Shown: positions 17,554 through 23,574 of the stretch, in pieces | Numbering within the stretch: the stretch's first letter is position 1 | Layout of the letters: every line of letters begins with the position of its first letter | NCBI RefSeq assembly: GCF_004353905.1 | Contig: NZ_SMOD01000013.1 | Coordinates: forward strand, 124,001-188,000 | Origin: Paraburkholderia guartelaensis | GTDB taxonomy: Bacteria; Pseudomonadota; Gammaproteobacteria; Burkholderiales; Burkholderiaceae | Length of the DNA stretch: 64,000 bases | Reading direction: 5' to 3' | Position numbers and translations under genes: made by a program | Notes under the pieces: generated by a model | Databases searched by the model: none | What the model saw: only the letters and a program-made list of their open reading frames with translations | Told to the model about the DNA's origin: nothing

Positions 17554-18503
17554 CGTTTGCCTTGCGAACCCGCGCCGGGTGACTGGCTTGCCCGGCGCGC
17601 TGCATCGGCGAACATGTCGCGTAGTTGCTGGCGCTCCGCGCCGGTCAAATGTGCGGCGGCGGCCGGCATCGTGAGTACCAGGTGCAGCGTGAGGTTGCCG
17701 CGCGAGCCGCTGCGGTCCGCGAGCCCAAGACCGGGCAGACGGATTGGCGTGCGCGCATTCGCGTTCGCCGGAATTTTCACTTCGAACGTGCGGCCGAGCA
17801 CCTTTGCCTGAACGCCGCCGCCCAGCATGGCCGTCACGAAGTCGACGGGAAGTTCGCAAGCGAGATCGAGCCCGTTGCGCGTGAAGCCTGGGCCGCACAC
17901 GATGGAGACCGAGAAAGTCGCGTCTCCCGGTGGGCCGCCGTTCACGCCGGGGTGGCCGCCACCGGCCACCACCAGACGCTGACCGTCCCATGCGCCGTGG
18001 GGAATCTCGACCACTTCCGACTTGCGCCATGTCTTTACGCCGGTGCCGTGACATTGTTCGCAAAGCGCGCCGCGATCTTCCTGTTCGCACGCAGGACACG
18101 GACCTCTGACAGGGTAGTGGGCTTGAACGCCGCCGCCATTGATCGCGACGTCGAGCGGCACGAATAACTCGACGAGGCAGTTTGCACCGCGCATGGGCGG
18201 GGCTGCGCGGCGCTGGCGCGGTTGAGCTTCACCGTTGCGGGTCTTGCTGGCCGGACTCGCGGCGCCAGTTGTCCTGGCCGTTGGCGCGATGCGCCTGCCG
18301 CTCAGAATCTCGAAGGCTTCCTGAATGAGCTTGAACACCGGCTCGACTGCCGCCTCGCGCCCCTTGTTGCGGTCCGGATGGTATTTCGCGCGCAGTTGAC
18401 GGTAGGCGCGCTTGATCTCTGCCGGCGACGCAGTCTCCGGCAGTTGCAGCCGCCTGTAGTATTCCTCGAAGCTCAAAGGCGTTCCCGGGTGTATCTCGTG
18501 CAC
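17550..18503 (-). CDS. DnaJ-like co-chaperone with a single zinc centre
   Basis: A 317-aa J-domain protein. The J domain (about 12-72) has the HPD motif at 42-44 (KYHPDRNKGR). A basic linker of about 35 residues follows. The C-terminal DnaJ substrate-binding domains run from about 105 to 305 (LVELFVPLDVAINGG, RLPGLGLADRSGSRGNL). Only two CxxC pairs are present, CPAC at 136-139 and CEQC at 148-151, so a single zinc site rather than the two of DnaJ or none of CbpA. The J domain should stimulate DnaK. Before the island inserted next to it, this gene probably lay just behind tRNA-His. Confidence 0.88.
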   Translation of the reverse strand: MHEIHPGTPLSFEEYYRRLQLPETASPAEIKRAYRQLRAKYHPDRNKGREAAVEPVFKLIQEAFEILSGRRIAPTARTTGAASPASKTRNGEAQPRQRRAAPPMRGANCLVELFVPLDVAINGGGVQAHYPVRGPCPACEQEDRGALCEQCHGTGVKTWRKSEVVEIPHGAWDGQRLVVAGGGHPGVNGGPPGDATFSVSIVCGPGFTRNGLDLACELPVDFVTAMLGGGVQAKVLGRTFEVKIPANANARTPIRLPGLGLADRSGSRGNLTLHLVLTMPAAAAHLTGAERQQLRDMFADAARRASQSPGAGSQGKR

Positions 18504-18513
18504 AGACGCAAAA

Positions 18514-18536
18514 GAGCCCGCAACCGGTGCGGGCTC
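18514..18536 (-). terminator. Displaced native terminator of tRNA-His
   Basis: On the minus strand a 9-bp stem (GAGCCCGCA and TGCGGGCTC, 5-nt loop) is followed by TTTT. It lies 22 bp beyond the 3' end of the tRNA-His remnant at 18559-18605 and 10 bp ahead of the DnaJ-like gene. It is best explained as the original tRNA-His terminator, now 3 kb from the intact tRNA. Confidence 0.75.
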
Positions 18537-18550
18537 AATTGTTCACTGCT

Positions 18551-18584
18551 GAATTCTTTGGGGTGGCTGATGGGACTCGAACCC
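18551..18584. repeat. Direct repeat, distal island end (att-like)
   Basis: A 34-bp sequence beginning GAATTCTTTGGGGTGG is identical to 21584-21617. It covers the region just past the tRNA-His 3' end plus the acceptor and part of the T arm. Spacing between copies is 3033 bp. Confidence 0.9.
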
Positions 18585-18605
18585 TCGACAGCAGGAATCG
18601 CAATC
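18559..18605 (-). pseudogene. tRNA-His 3' remnant (attachment-site scar)
   Basis: Matches the 3' half of the intact tRNA-His gene (21592-21638) from the CCA end to the anticodon loop, with 4 mismatches in 47 bases, all beyond the first 26. The anticodon position reads GCG instead of GTG, and the 5' half of the cloverleaf is missing. This is the displaced 3' end expected when an integrative element inserts into a tRNA gene and restores it with its own copy. Confidence 0.85.
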
Positions 18606-18611
18606 GAGTCG

Positions 18612-18813
18612 CCTAACAGAAAATTCCGGTTGAAAATCAAAGCCCTATGATTCCAACTTCGGAATGGAACGCGCCATATCGCTGCGCACTGGCGTGGGTT
18701 TGCGAGGAGGCGTTCCGAAATTTCCGGCGTATTTTAGCTGGTCCCGGCGTTGGCGGGATGCTGTGTATCCAGAAAGAAGCCGCGAACGACAACGCGGCCA
18801 AGGGGTTACGCCC
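18612..18813. other. Island left end, no clear gene
   Basis: Directly inside the island boundary, where an integrase gene and attP arms would be expected, only non-coding sequence is seen. A plus-strand frame (18647-18835) with QKEAANDNAAKGLRPQPWF near its end is possible but overlaps the end of the next gene and has no ribosome binding site. An imperfect dyad (TTCGGAATGGAACGC against GCGTTCCGAA) spans 18658-18720. Confidence 0.4.
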
Positions 18814-19461
18814 TCAACCCTGGTTTTCGATCTGATCGGCTAGCAGATTCAATGCGCGGGACACCTGACGGCCGAAGTAGCTCGGCCGCTCGCGCTCGTA
18901 GGCGCGCAACAGTTCGGTGCACTCGCGTTCCGGCCAGCGCCAGTGCGGCCCCTGTTTCGCAAACGCAGGATGATCGTGCAGTTCGGCTGGCACTTTGTGC
19001 TCATCCGTCCAGCCCCATAGATACGTTTGCTTTACACCGGAAAACGGCATGCCAACCTCGGCCGCTACCAGTGCGTCGTGGCGCATAGTGAAGTCGACGA
19101 TTTCCGTTCGCACGTCCCCTTCGGTACCGGCGTGACGCGCCTCGATCCAGCAGTGATAGCGCGCAAGTTGCGACAGATGTTTCGCGGTGCGGCGCCGCTC
19201 GCGCGTCGAGCACAGGGCGTAGAGGTTTCCGTCGCCGAAATCCATCACCTCGCCGCCCGCAACGGGCCGATACCTCACGCCGGTCAACAGTGTCAGGAGC
19301 TGCGCGCCGACGATGGCGTAGTCGGCACAACGCATGTACCCGTCCTTGGTCGTTGCCTCCGACACGCTTCGATGAACCACTTCGTCAATCACCGGATGCA
19401 GCGCCCTGTCCACCGGCGCGGTCAGGATCGGGGTTTGGTTTGCCGTGACTGTGTCTCGCAT
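18814..19461 (-). CDS. Orphan transglutaminase-like cysteine-fold protein
   Basis: A 215-aa protein without signal peptide or membrane segment. I do not recognise a named family, but the order Cys45 (YMRCADYAIVGAQLL), His103 (RYHCWIEARH) and Asp123 (EIVDFTMRHD) matches the Cys-His-Asp layout of transglutaminase-like enzymes, whose His and Asp lie in HxWxE and xDxT contexts. If correct it could be a protease, amidase or crosslinking enzyme. It is the largest gene of the island and faces away from the tRNA. The ATG at 19461 is the first in frame. Confidence 0.6.
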   Translation of the reverse strand: MRDTVTANQTPILTAPVDRALHPVIDEVVHRSVSEATTKDGYMRCADYAIVGAQLLTLLTGVRYRPVAGGEVMDFGDGNLYALCSTRERRRTAKHLSQLARYHCWIEARHAGTEGDVRTEIVDFTMRHDALVAAEVGMPFSGVKQTYLWGWTDEHKVPAELHDHPAFAKQGPHWRWPERECTELLRAYERERPSYFGRQVSRALNLLADQIENQG

Positions 19462-19694
19462 TGTTGGCTATACGCGTGCGCATGGTTTAGGGGACGGAGT
19501 ATAGCCTGGAATATTACCAAATGTTACGAGCCGGAAAGACAGCTAGTCCCGAAGCGACATTGGCTATGCTCTGTCGCGCTCGCGGGCTTTCCCTTGCGGC
19601 GGTCGTGGGCGGCGAAGTCGGGCGGTTACCTGTTACATCCATAGCGATGGCGCCCCATGTTACTATTTTCTTTCAATTTGAAAGGAGACTGCCG

Positions 19695-19922
19695 ATGGGC
19701 TGGAACGTGCGCTTTACCGACTACCGTGGTTATGACCTTCATTCGGAAACCCTTGAGTGCCCCAATGAAATGTGGGTATGGCGCGCGAAAGTAAGCAGGG
19801 GCACAGATCGCGACATCGCTTCGAGTCAAGACCTGGAGACGAGCCACAGCACTCGGGACGATGCGGAAAGCGCCGGGTTCGCTTGGGGGCGCGCGATGGT
19901 CGATGAAATCTTGACAGGCTAG
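19695..19922 (+). CDS. Small hypothetical protein (paralogue family A)
   Basis: A 75-aa protein starting MGWNVRFTDYRGYDLHSET, with a strong AAAGGAG ribosome binding site. Its end, HSTRDDAESAGFAWGRAMVD, matches the end of the 82-aa protein at 17305-17553 (STEHAAAEAGFEAARAWID) residue pattern by pattern, and the N-terminal YRGYDL matches YKDYDI there and YKGYIV in the next gene. Function unknown. Coding sequence is less GC-biased than the flanking chromosome. Confidence 0.65.
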   Translation: MGWNVRFTDYRGYDLHSETLECPNEMWVWRAKVSRGTDRDIASSQDLETSHSTRDDAESAGFAWGRAMVDEILTG

Positions 19923-19980
19923 GCTCGTCGCTTATTTGCTGTCTCTAGCGCGCTCTGCGTCGCTCGTCCTTCGCACAGGT

Positions 19981-20003
19981 TTGTCCACAGTTTCTGTGGA
20001 TAA
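19981..20003. promoter_or_regulatory. Inverted DnaA-box pair
   Basis: TTGTCCACA at 19981-19989 and TGTGGATAA at 19995-20003 form a dyad; the second is an exact complement of the DnaA consensus TTATCCACA and the first differs by one base. Five bases separate them. This could bind DnaA or act simply as a hairpin. A lone pair in a decayed island is not evidence of an active origin. Confidence 0.4.
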
Positions 20004-20023
20004 CTGCGCACTTTCGCCAAAAC

Positions 20024-20116
20024 CTATTTCACTCGGCGCTCTCGTCGCATCGGAAGGCGCGAGAGCGAACGCTGCCGCGCGCTTCGCTTGTCGATCTCGT
20101 TGTAATACGTGGTCAT
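20024..20116 (-). pseudogene. Short truncated start, possibly phage cytosine methyltransferase
   Basis: A 30-codon minus-strand frame begins MTTYYNEIDKRSARQ with a GGCGGAG ribosome binding site. Phage Dcm-type methyltransferases commonly begin with a short leader M-x-x-YYNEIDP before AAQWLRNL. Only the first nine residues match, then the reading departs into arginine-rich sequence, so this appears to be a cut-off gene start. The match is short and the call tentative. Confidence 0.35.
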
Positions 20117-20277
20117 CACTCCGCCGCTATGTGATTGGGCGGGATTGCCCAAGTCGCTAAAGGTTGTTGCCACAGCGGCCGATATAACGATTTCCGTGGC
20201 GCCTCCACATTCACTTAACAATCTCTAAAAATTCACCCTCGGTGGCGGTGTTAGATTGCAACCGGGAGGGAGAGCCA

Positions 20278-20499
20278 ATGAATAATCACGTCATTCGCTA
20301 CAAGGGATACATCGTCGATTTCACGCCGTTTGATGTTGGTAACGGAGAATTCGGTCCGCGGTGGGCCATCGCAATGGACGATACTGTCTGGGCCGGCAGT
20401 GTCCCGTTGTCTAGTGGCCGTTTGATGCATCGCGGTACCTACGAAGAGGCAACAGCAATCGGGAAGCTGCAAGCTTTGCAAATGATTGACCTCGACTAG
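20278..20499 (+). CDS. Small hypothetical protein (paralogue family A)
   Basis: A 73-aa protein beginning MNNHVIRYKGYIVDFTPFD with a GGGAGGGAGAG ribosome binding site. It shows a tryptophan strand (GPRWAIAMDD) and ends TYEEATAIGKLQALQMIDLD, the third version of the T/S-x3-A-x2-G-x4-A-x3-ID ending seen at 17305-17553 and 19695-19922. Function unknown. The remnant of a methyltransferase start lies right behind it on the other strand, so its 3' flank is a recombination junction. Confidence 0.68.
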   Translation: MNNHVIRYKGYIVDFTPFDVGNGEFGPRWAIAMDDTVWAGSVPLSSGRLMHRGTYEEATAIGKLQALQMIDLD

Positions 20500-20509
20500 T
20501 GCTGGGTGT

Positions 20510-20572
20510 CAGGTTACGCAACCACTGCGCTGCGTATTGATTGATCTCTCTCTCGTCGTAGTACTTAGCCAT
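20510..20572 (-). pseudogene. Truncated start of phage-type DNA cytosine methyltransferase
   Basis: The minus-strand frame begins MAKYYDEREINQYAAQWLRN, with ribosome binding site AGCAGGG. YY[ND]E followed by YAAQWLRNL is the characteristic leader that precedes the methyltransferase domain in many phage Dcm-type proteins. The match stops after about 21 codons, then the frame runs on as antisense of the adjacent small gene until a stop at 20411. No CHFFAG or PCQ catalytic segment follows anywhere near, so only the first 60 or so bases of the gene survive. Confidence 0.6.
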
Positions 20573-20690
20573 GTCCCTGCTGTTGCGCGGCAGGGATCTG
20601 GCGGCGCACGAATGTACTGAACGCTGCCTCGAAAATCCTGGGTCGTCCCTGACGCAAATGTGTGATTAACTTTCTCCCGCTCGCGCCCAT
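20565..20690 (-). pseudogene. Fragment of the gene preceding the methyltransferase
   Basis: A 41-codon minus-strand frame (MGASGRKLITHLRQGRPRIF to a stop at 20565) overlaps the truncated methyltransferase start by 8 bases, the tight spacing of phage gene blocks. It has no ribosome binding site and its upstream part is lost at the junction with the plus-strand gene at 20721. It is read as the 3' end of a phage gene. Family not recognised. Confidence 0.4.
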
Positions 20691-20720
20691 GCGAGCGGCG
20701 TAGCAAGCGAAATCGGTGCA

Positions 20721-20951
20721 ATGGTCCAGAGAATCATTGCCAGTCGTCGGGGACAAACTTTGGACATCGTTGACGAGCTCACAACTGCCTACGAGGCTTG
20801 GGTCGCGGCACGCGAAGGATTGGCGCGTGATCTGCCGCCGCTGATACTCGAAAACCCAAACGACGATTTGATACGCGCCCTGATTGCACGCGAGGTCGCT
20901 ACCCATCGGCAATTCGTTGCTGCGAGAGATCGGGCAAATCTCATGACTTAG
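20721..20951 (+). CDS. Small hypothetical helical protein
   Basis: A 76-aa hydrophilic, helix-rich protein (MVQRIIASRRGQTLDIVDEL to ATHRQFVAARDRANLMT). No recognised family, signal peptide or membrane segment. The ribosome binding site is weak. A longer frame on the opposite strand overlaps it but has less protein-like composition over this part. It lies in the island between gene fragments and may itself be a phage-derived gene. Confidence 0.45.
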   Translation: MVQRIIASRRGQTLDIVDELTTAYEAWVAAREGLARDLPPLILENPNDDLIRALIAREVATHRQFVAARDRANLMT

Positions 20952-20965
20952 GCGACGGTTCAAAA

Positions 20966-21178
20966 GTGTTTCTTGCCTGGCTCGCGCTCACGACCCAGCC
21001 CGGCTCACTGCGGGGGCGCAATTCGCCCAGGACCTCAACATCTTCACGCAGCGCGCCAATGTTGCGGGGCACATGGGCGCAGACTGCTGCACGCCCGACG
21101 CATCTGTGCAGAACGTGCACACAAAAGATTGCTGACGACCTCGCAAGTCGATACCAAACCTATCTGAGCGGCAACTGA
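20966..21178 (+). pseudogene. Frameshifted gene fragment
   Basis: Two plus-strand frames together look like the end of one protein. One gives GAQFAQDLNIFTQRANVAGH and continues to NVHTKDC and a stop at 21133-21138; the other picks up at the same point and reads QKIADDLASRYQTYLSGN to the stop at 21178. A single frameshift near 21125 would join them. The N-terminal part is not identifiable. Family not recognised; a terminator follows at 21201. Confidence 0.4.
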
Positions 21179-21200
21179 GCCGTCAAAGCGCAAGCAATCA

Positions 21201-21226
21201 AGCCAGCTTTCGAGCTGGCTTTTTTA
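21201..21226 (+). terminator. Intrinsic terminator in the island
   Basis: An 8-bp stem (AGCCAGCT and AGCTGGCT, loop TTCG) is followed by six T residues. It follows the frameshifted fragment on the plus strand. Confidence 0.8.
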
Positions 21227-21228
21227 TT

Positions 21229-21249
21229 GGCCGCGGCGAGCGGCCTTTT
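21229..21249 (+). terminator. Second hairpin with short T-run
   Basis: GGCCGC, a 5-nt loop and GCGGCC are followed by TTTT. It directly follows the first terminator, giving a tandem pair ahead of the 21267 gene. Confidence 0.55.
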
Positions 21250-21266
21250 CATTTCCGGGGGATTGG

Positions 21267-21497
21267 ATGCGAGTCAGTGCAAGCGAGGCAACGAGTTACG
21301 CGAGCAGCGCTGTGTCGCCGGGCTCCGCGCTCACGCTGACCGACGCTGGCGTGATCGTCGGTGATGACATGCAGGCCGCGAAGACGACGCTGGCCGCGCG
21401 GATCAGCATCGAGCAGGGCATGGACGAGGCCGAGGCGAACGCGAAGCTCGAACTCGTTTCGGCCGAAGTGGCGAAACATCTAAACCTGGACGAATAG
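21267..21497 (+). CDS. Small hypothetical protein near the island's right end
   Basis: A 76-aa acidic protein (MRVSASEATSYASSAVSPGS to AEVAKHLNLDE). The first 35 residues are serine/threonine-rich, the rest is a predicted helix with heptad-like spacing (ARISIEQGMDEAEANAKLEL). CCGGGGG upstream of the ATG may serve as ribosome binding site. No recognised family; phage origin is inferred from its position within the island. Confidence 0.5.
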   Translation: MRVSASEATSYASSAVSPGSALTLTDAGVIVGDDMQAAKTTLAARISIEQGMDEAEANAKLELVSAEVAKHLNLDE

Positions 21498-21548
21498 CCT
21501 TCGTTTTGCCGCCAGCGCCTACACCATGCCACATGGACGCCAGAAAGC

Positions 21549-21579
21549 AAAAAGCCCAGTCACGAGGACTGGGCTTTTT
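21549..21579. terminator. Bidirectional terminator at the island's right end
   Basis: A 13-bp stem (AAAAAGCCCAGTC and GACTGGGCTTTTT, 5-nt loop) with A- and T-tracts on both sides. It ends the 21267 gene on the plus strand and now also serves the tRNA-His gene on the minus strand, replacing the native terminator left at 18514-18536. Confidence 0.88.
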
Positions 21580-21583
21580 GCTT

Positions 21584-21617
21584 GAATTCTTTGGGGTGGC
21601 TGATGGGACTCGAACCC
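21584..21617. repeat. Direct repeat, proximal island end (att-like)
   Basis: Identical over 34 bp to 18551-18584. This copy includes the 3' end of the intact tRNA-His gene, as expected for the side of the element that rebuilt the tRNA. Confidence 0.9.
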
Positions 21618-21668
21618 ACGACGACAGGAATCACAATCCTGGACTCTACCAACTGAGCTACAGCCACC
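21592..21668 (-). tRNA. tRNA-His (anticodon GTG)
   Basis: A 77-nt tRNA with encoded CCA. It begins GGTGGCTGTAGCTCAGTTGG, carries the extra G(-1) opposite C73 that marks tRNA-His, has anticodon loop TTGTGAT and T arm CGTGGGTTCGAGTCCCATC. It is intact and is the integration site of the island lying 3' of it. Confidence 0.97.
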
Positions 21669-21755
21669 GCTGTTTTCTCAATTAGCGCTGCTTCGAAAGC
21701 GGCGTCAATCAAGAAGCAAGATTATATACATACTAAAGCTACCTTGCCTAGCCCT

Positions 21756-22757
21756 TTATTCAAGAATTTCGTCCGGAACGCGCAGATATTCGCGCGCCTC
21801 GTCGAAGATCGCGAGATCTGCCTTCGCGAGCTTGCGGCTGTCCGAGAGGATACGGCGCCATCCGCGCGCGCCGGCGACGCCGCGATAGAGACCCAGCGCA
21901 TGGCGCACGATTGCGCCAAGGTAACTGCCGCGCGCGATCTCGCTCGCGCAGTACTCGATGAGCTTCGCTTCCACTTCCTCGCGCGTGAGCGCAGCATCGG
22001 TCGCGCCATAGAGGCGCGCATCGACGTCGGCGAGCACATAGGGGTTGTGGTAAGCCTCGCGGCCTAGCATCACGCCATCGACATGCTGTAGATGCTGCTC
22101 GACTTCGTCGAGCGTCTTGATGCCGCCGTTGATGATGATTTCGAGCTGCGGGAAGTCGCGCTTGAGCTGGTACGCGTAGTCGTACTTGAGCGGCGGGATT
22201 TCGCGGTTTTCCTTCGGGCTCAAGCCCTTCAGGATCGCGTTGCGCGCGTGCACGATAAAAACGTCGCAGCCCGCTTCGGCAATCGTGCCGACGAAGTCGC
22301 GCACGAACGCATAGTCCTCGACCGTATCCACGCCAATGCGGTGCTTGACCGTCACGGGCACGGATACGACATCGCGCATCGCCTTCACGCAGTCCGCCAC
22401 CAGTTGCGGCTCGTTCATCAGGCACGCGCCGAACGCGCCGCGCTGCACGCGCTCGGACGGGCAGCCGCAGTTCAGGTTGATCTCGTCATAGCCCCATTGT
22501 TCGCCGAGCTTCGCGGCGCGCGCGAGGTCGTCGGGTTCGCTGCCGCCCAGCTGAAGCGCGACCGGCGCTTCGGCGGGCGTGAACGCGAGATGGCGCGGCA
22601 CGTCGCCGTGAAGGAGGGCGCCCGTCGTCACCATCTCCGTATACAGCCACGTGTGCCGGGAGATGAAGCGATGCAGCGAACGGCAGTGGCGATCGGTCCA
22701 GTCCATCATCGGCGCGACAGAAGCGCGGCGGGGGCTGGCTTGACGGTTGGCGGACAT
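21756..22757 (-). CDS. dusA: tRNA-dihydrouridine(20/20a) synthase
   Basis: A 333-aa FMN enzyme that reduces uridine 20/20a in the D-loop of tRNAs. The TIM-barrel start is SVAPMMDWTDRHCRSLHR, then QLGGSEPDDLARAA, EINLNCGCPSERVQRGAFGA with catalytic Cys112 (GACLM), and the FMN phosphate-binding IINGGIKTLDE and DGVMLGREAYHNPY. The length and the DusA-specific MDWTDRHCR segment support DusA over DusB or DusC. It lies just upstream of tRNA-His in the same direction with an 88-bp gap. Confidence 0.95.
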   Translation of the reverse strand: MSANRQASPRRASVAPMMDWTDRHCRSLHRFISRHTWLYTEMVTTGALLHGDVPRHLAFTPAEAPVALQLGGSEPDDLARAAKLGEQWGYDEINLNCGCPSERVQRGAFGACLMNEPQLVADCVKAMRDVVSVPVTVKHRIGVDTVEDYAFVRDFVGTIAEAGCDVFIVHARNAILKGLSPKENREIPPLKYDYAYQLKRDFPQLEIIINGGIKTLDEVEQHLQHVDGVMLGREAYHNPYVLADVDARLYGATDAALTREEVEAKLIEYCASEIARGSYLGAIVRHALGLYRGVAGARGWRRILSDSRKLAKADLAIFDEAREYLRVPDEILE

Positions 22758-23174
22758 GGCGATGGGAAACCGGGGAGTAACGGCTGACGTGGATCAACCT
22801 TGCATTTTAACGCATACGGGCCTGGCTCTTCGTACCCTTTGCGCACTGCGCCAATTTGCCGGATACCCAAGCAGGAAGCGCGCCCGATGGCCATTTTCGG
22901 CCGAAAAACCCTACGCACGTTATGTAATCCGCCTGCAATTTGCTGCAGCGCGCAAATTTTTTTGAGGGCACTTTTAGGGTCTGTTCGTCGCTCAGCCCCG
23001 TCAGAACTGCCTCACCGGATTGTTGTTGAACGGAGAATAGTAAATTCGGATTATCGCGATTATTTTCCGATAGTAGGTGTATACACTGAGTTTCGTTGAC
23101 GCAGCTCGTGGGCACTGACCTCCCAGGCGCGGCGCCTTCCCGATCCGCAACTGAACCTGATATTGGAGTCCACC
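22758..23174. other. Divergent intergenic region, dusA / small secreted protein
   Basis: This 417-bp region has no convincing gene. On the minus strand GTTAAAATG-like sequence near 22805-22812 could be the dusA -10 region. The plus-strand part (22970-23100) is AT-rich for this genome and probably holds the promoter of the small secreted protein, with TATACA near 23080. Confidence 0.4.
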
Positions 23175-23447
23175 ATGAAGACCAAACTCATCGCAGCGCT
23201 GCTGGTCGCAGCTACCGCTTCTGTTGCCGCTCCGGCGTTCGCCAGCGGCTACGGCCCGGCACCGTTCTATCGCCCGGACGTCGGCGCGCCCGCGTCGCAG
23301 CGTGGCCAGAGCGTCCAGACCGTGGCCGCCGAACGCGTCCAGGAACAAGGCGCGCAATCGGCTTACGGCGGTGTCGCCGGCTCGGCTTCGCAGTCGGGCA
23401 GCCACGCGAAGGCCACGGGCCCGCAATCGGTTTTCTTCGGCCAGTAA
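23175..23447 (+). CDS. Small secreted protein of unknown function
   Basis: A 90-aa protein with a clear Sec signal peptide (MKTKLIAALLVAATASVAAP then AFA, cleavage near residue 23). The mature part is about 67 residues, rich in Gly, Ser, Gln and Ala (SGYGPAPFYRPDVGAP and GGVAGSASQSGSHAKATG), without cysteines. Similar tiny exported proteins are common in Burkholderia, but I know no function. A GGAG ribosome binding site and a strong terminator downstream suggest a well-expressed single gene. Confidence 0.78.
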   Translation: MKTKLIAALLVAATASVAAPAFASGYGPAPFYRPDVGAPASQRGQSVQTVAAERVQEQGAQSAYGGVAGSASQSGSHAKATGPQSVFFGQ

Positions 23448-23500
23448 GTCGCGCCGAAGTTCCGATTCGTTGCCGAGCCGCCCGCGAGACGGGCGGCCTG

Positions 23501-23533
23501 AAAGCCGGATGTCGTTTCGACGTCCGGCTTTTT
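23501..23533 (+). terminator. Intrinsic terminator of the secreted-protein gene
   Basis: A 14-bp stem (AAAGCCGGATGTCG with its near complement, TTT loop) is followed by a T-run. A second stem, GCCGCCCG-CGAGA-CGGGCGGC at 23477-23497, precedes it. Confidence 0.85.
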
Positions 23534-23574
23534 GCTTTTCTGTGTCCGGACTGGGTCTTTCCCCCCGGCGACGC

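Larger units (their letters stand above)
19923..20277. other. Island intergenic region
   Basis: A 355-bp stretch with no intact gene. It contains an inverted pair of DnaA-box-like sequences and a 30-codon minus-strand frame that starts like a phage cytosine methyltransferase; both are listed separately. Confidence 0.5.
18585..21583. mobile_element. Decayed 3-kb genomic island in tRNA-His
   Basis: The segment lies between two 34-bp direct repeats, one inside the intact tRNA-His gene and one on a tRNA-His remnant. It is visibly less GC-rich than its flanks, holds only short genes and gene fragments, and has no recognisable integrase, replication or structural gene. Contents in order: a transglutaminase-like protein, two small proteins of one family, two truncated starts of a phage-type cytosine methyltransferase, a fragment of the gene before one of them, two more small proteins and a frameshifted fragment. 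It looks like a phage or phage-satellite integration reduced by deletion and no longer mobile by itself. Confidence 0.8.

Noticed and set aside
18647..18835. A 62-codon plus-strand frame at the island's left end
   Set aside because: No ribosome binding site and overlap with the end of the 18814 gene. The AANDN string is suggestive but insufficient.
19521..19694. N-terminal extension of the 75-aa island protein to 133 aa
   Set aside because: The internal ATG at 19695 has a strong AAAGGAG site and the family match begins there. The extension has no ribosome binding site.
22807..23115. A 102-codon minus-strand frame upstream of dusA
   Set aside because: It overlaps the dusA promoter area, has no ribosome binding site and resembles nothing known.
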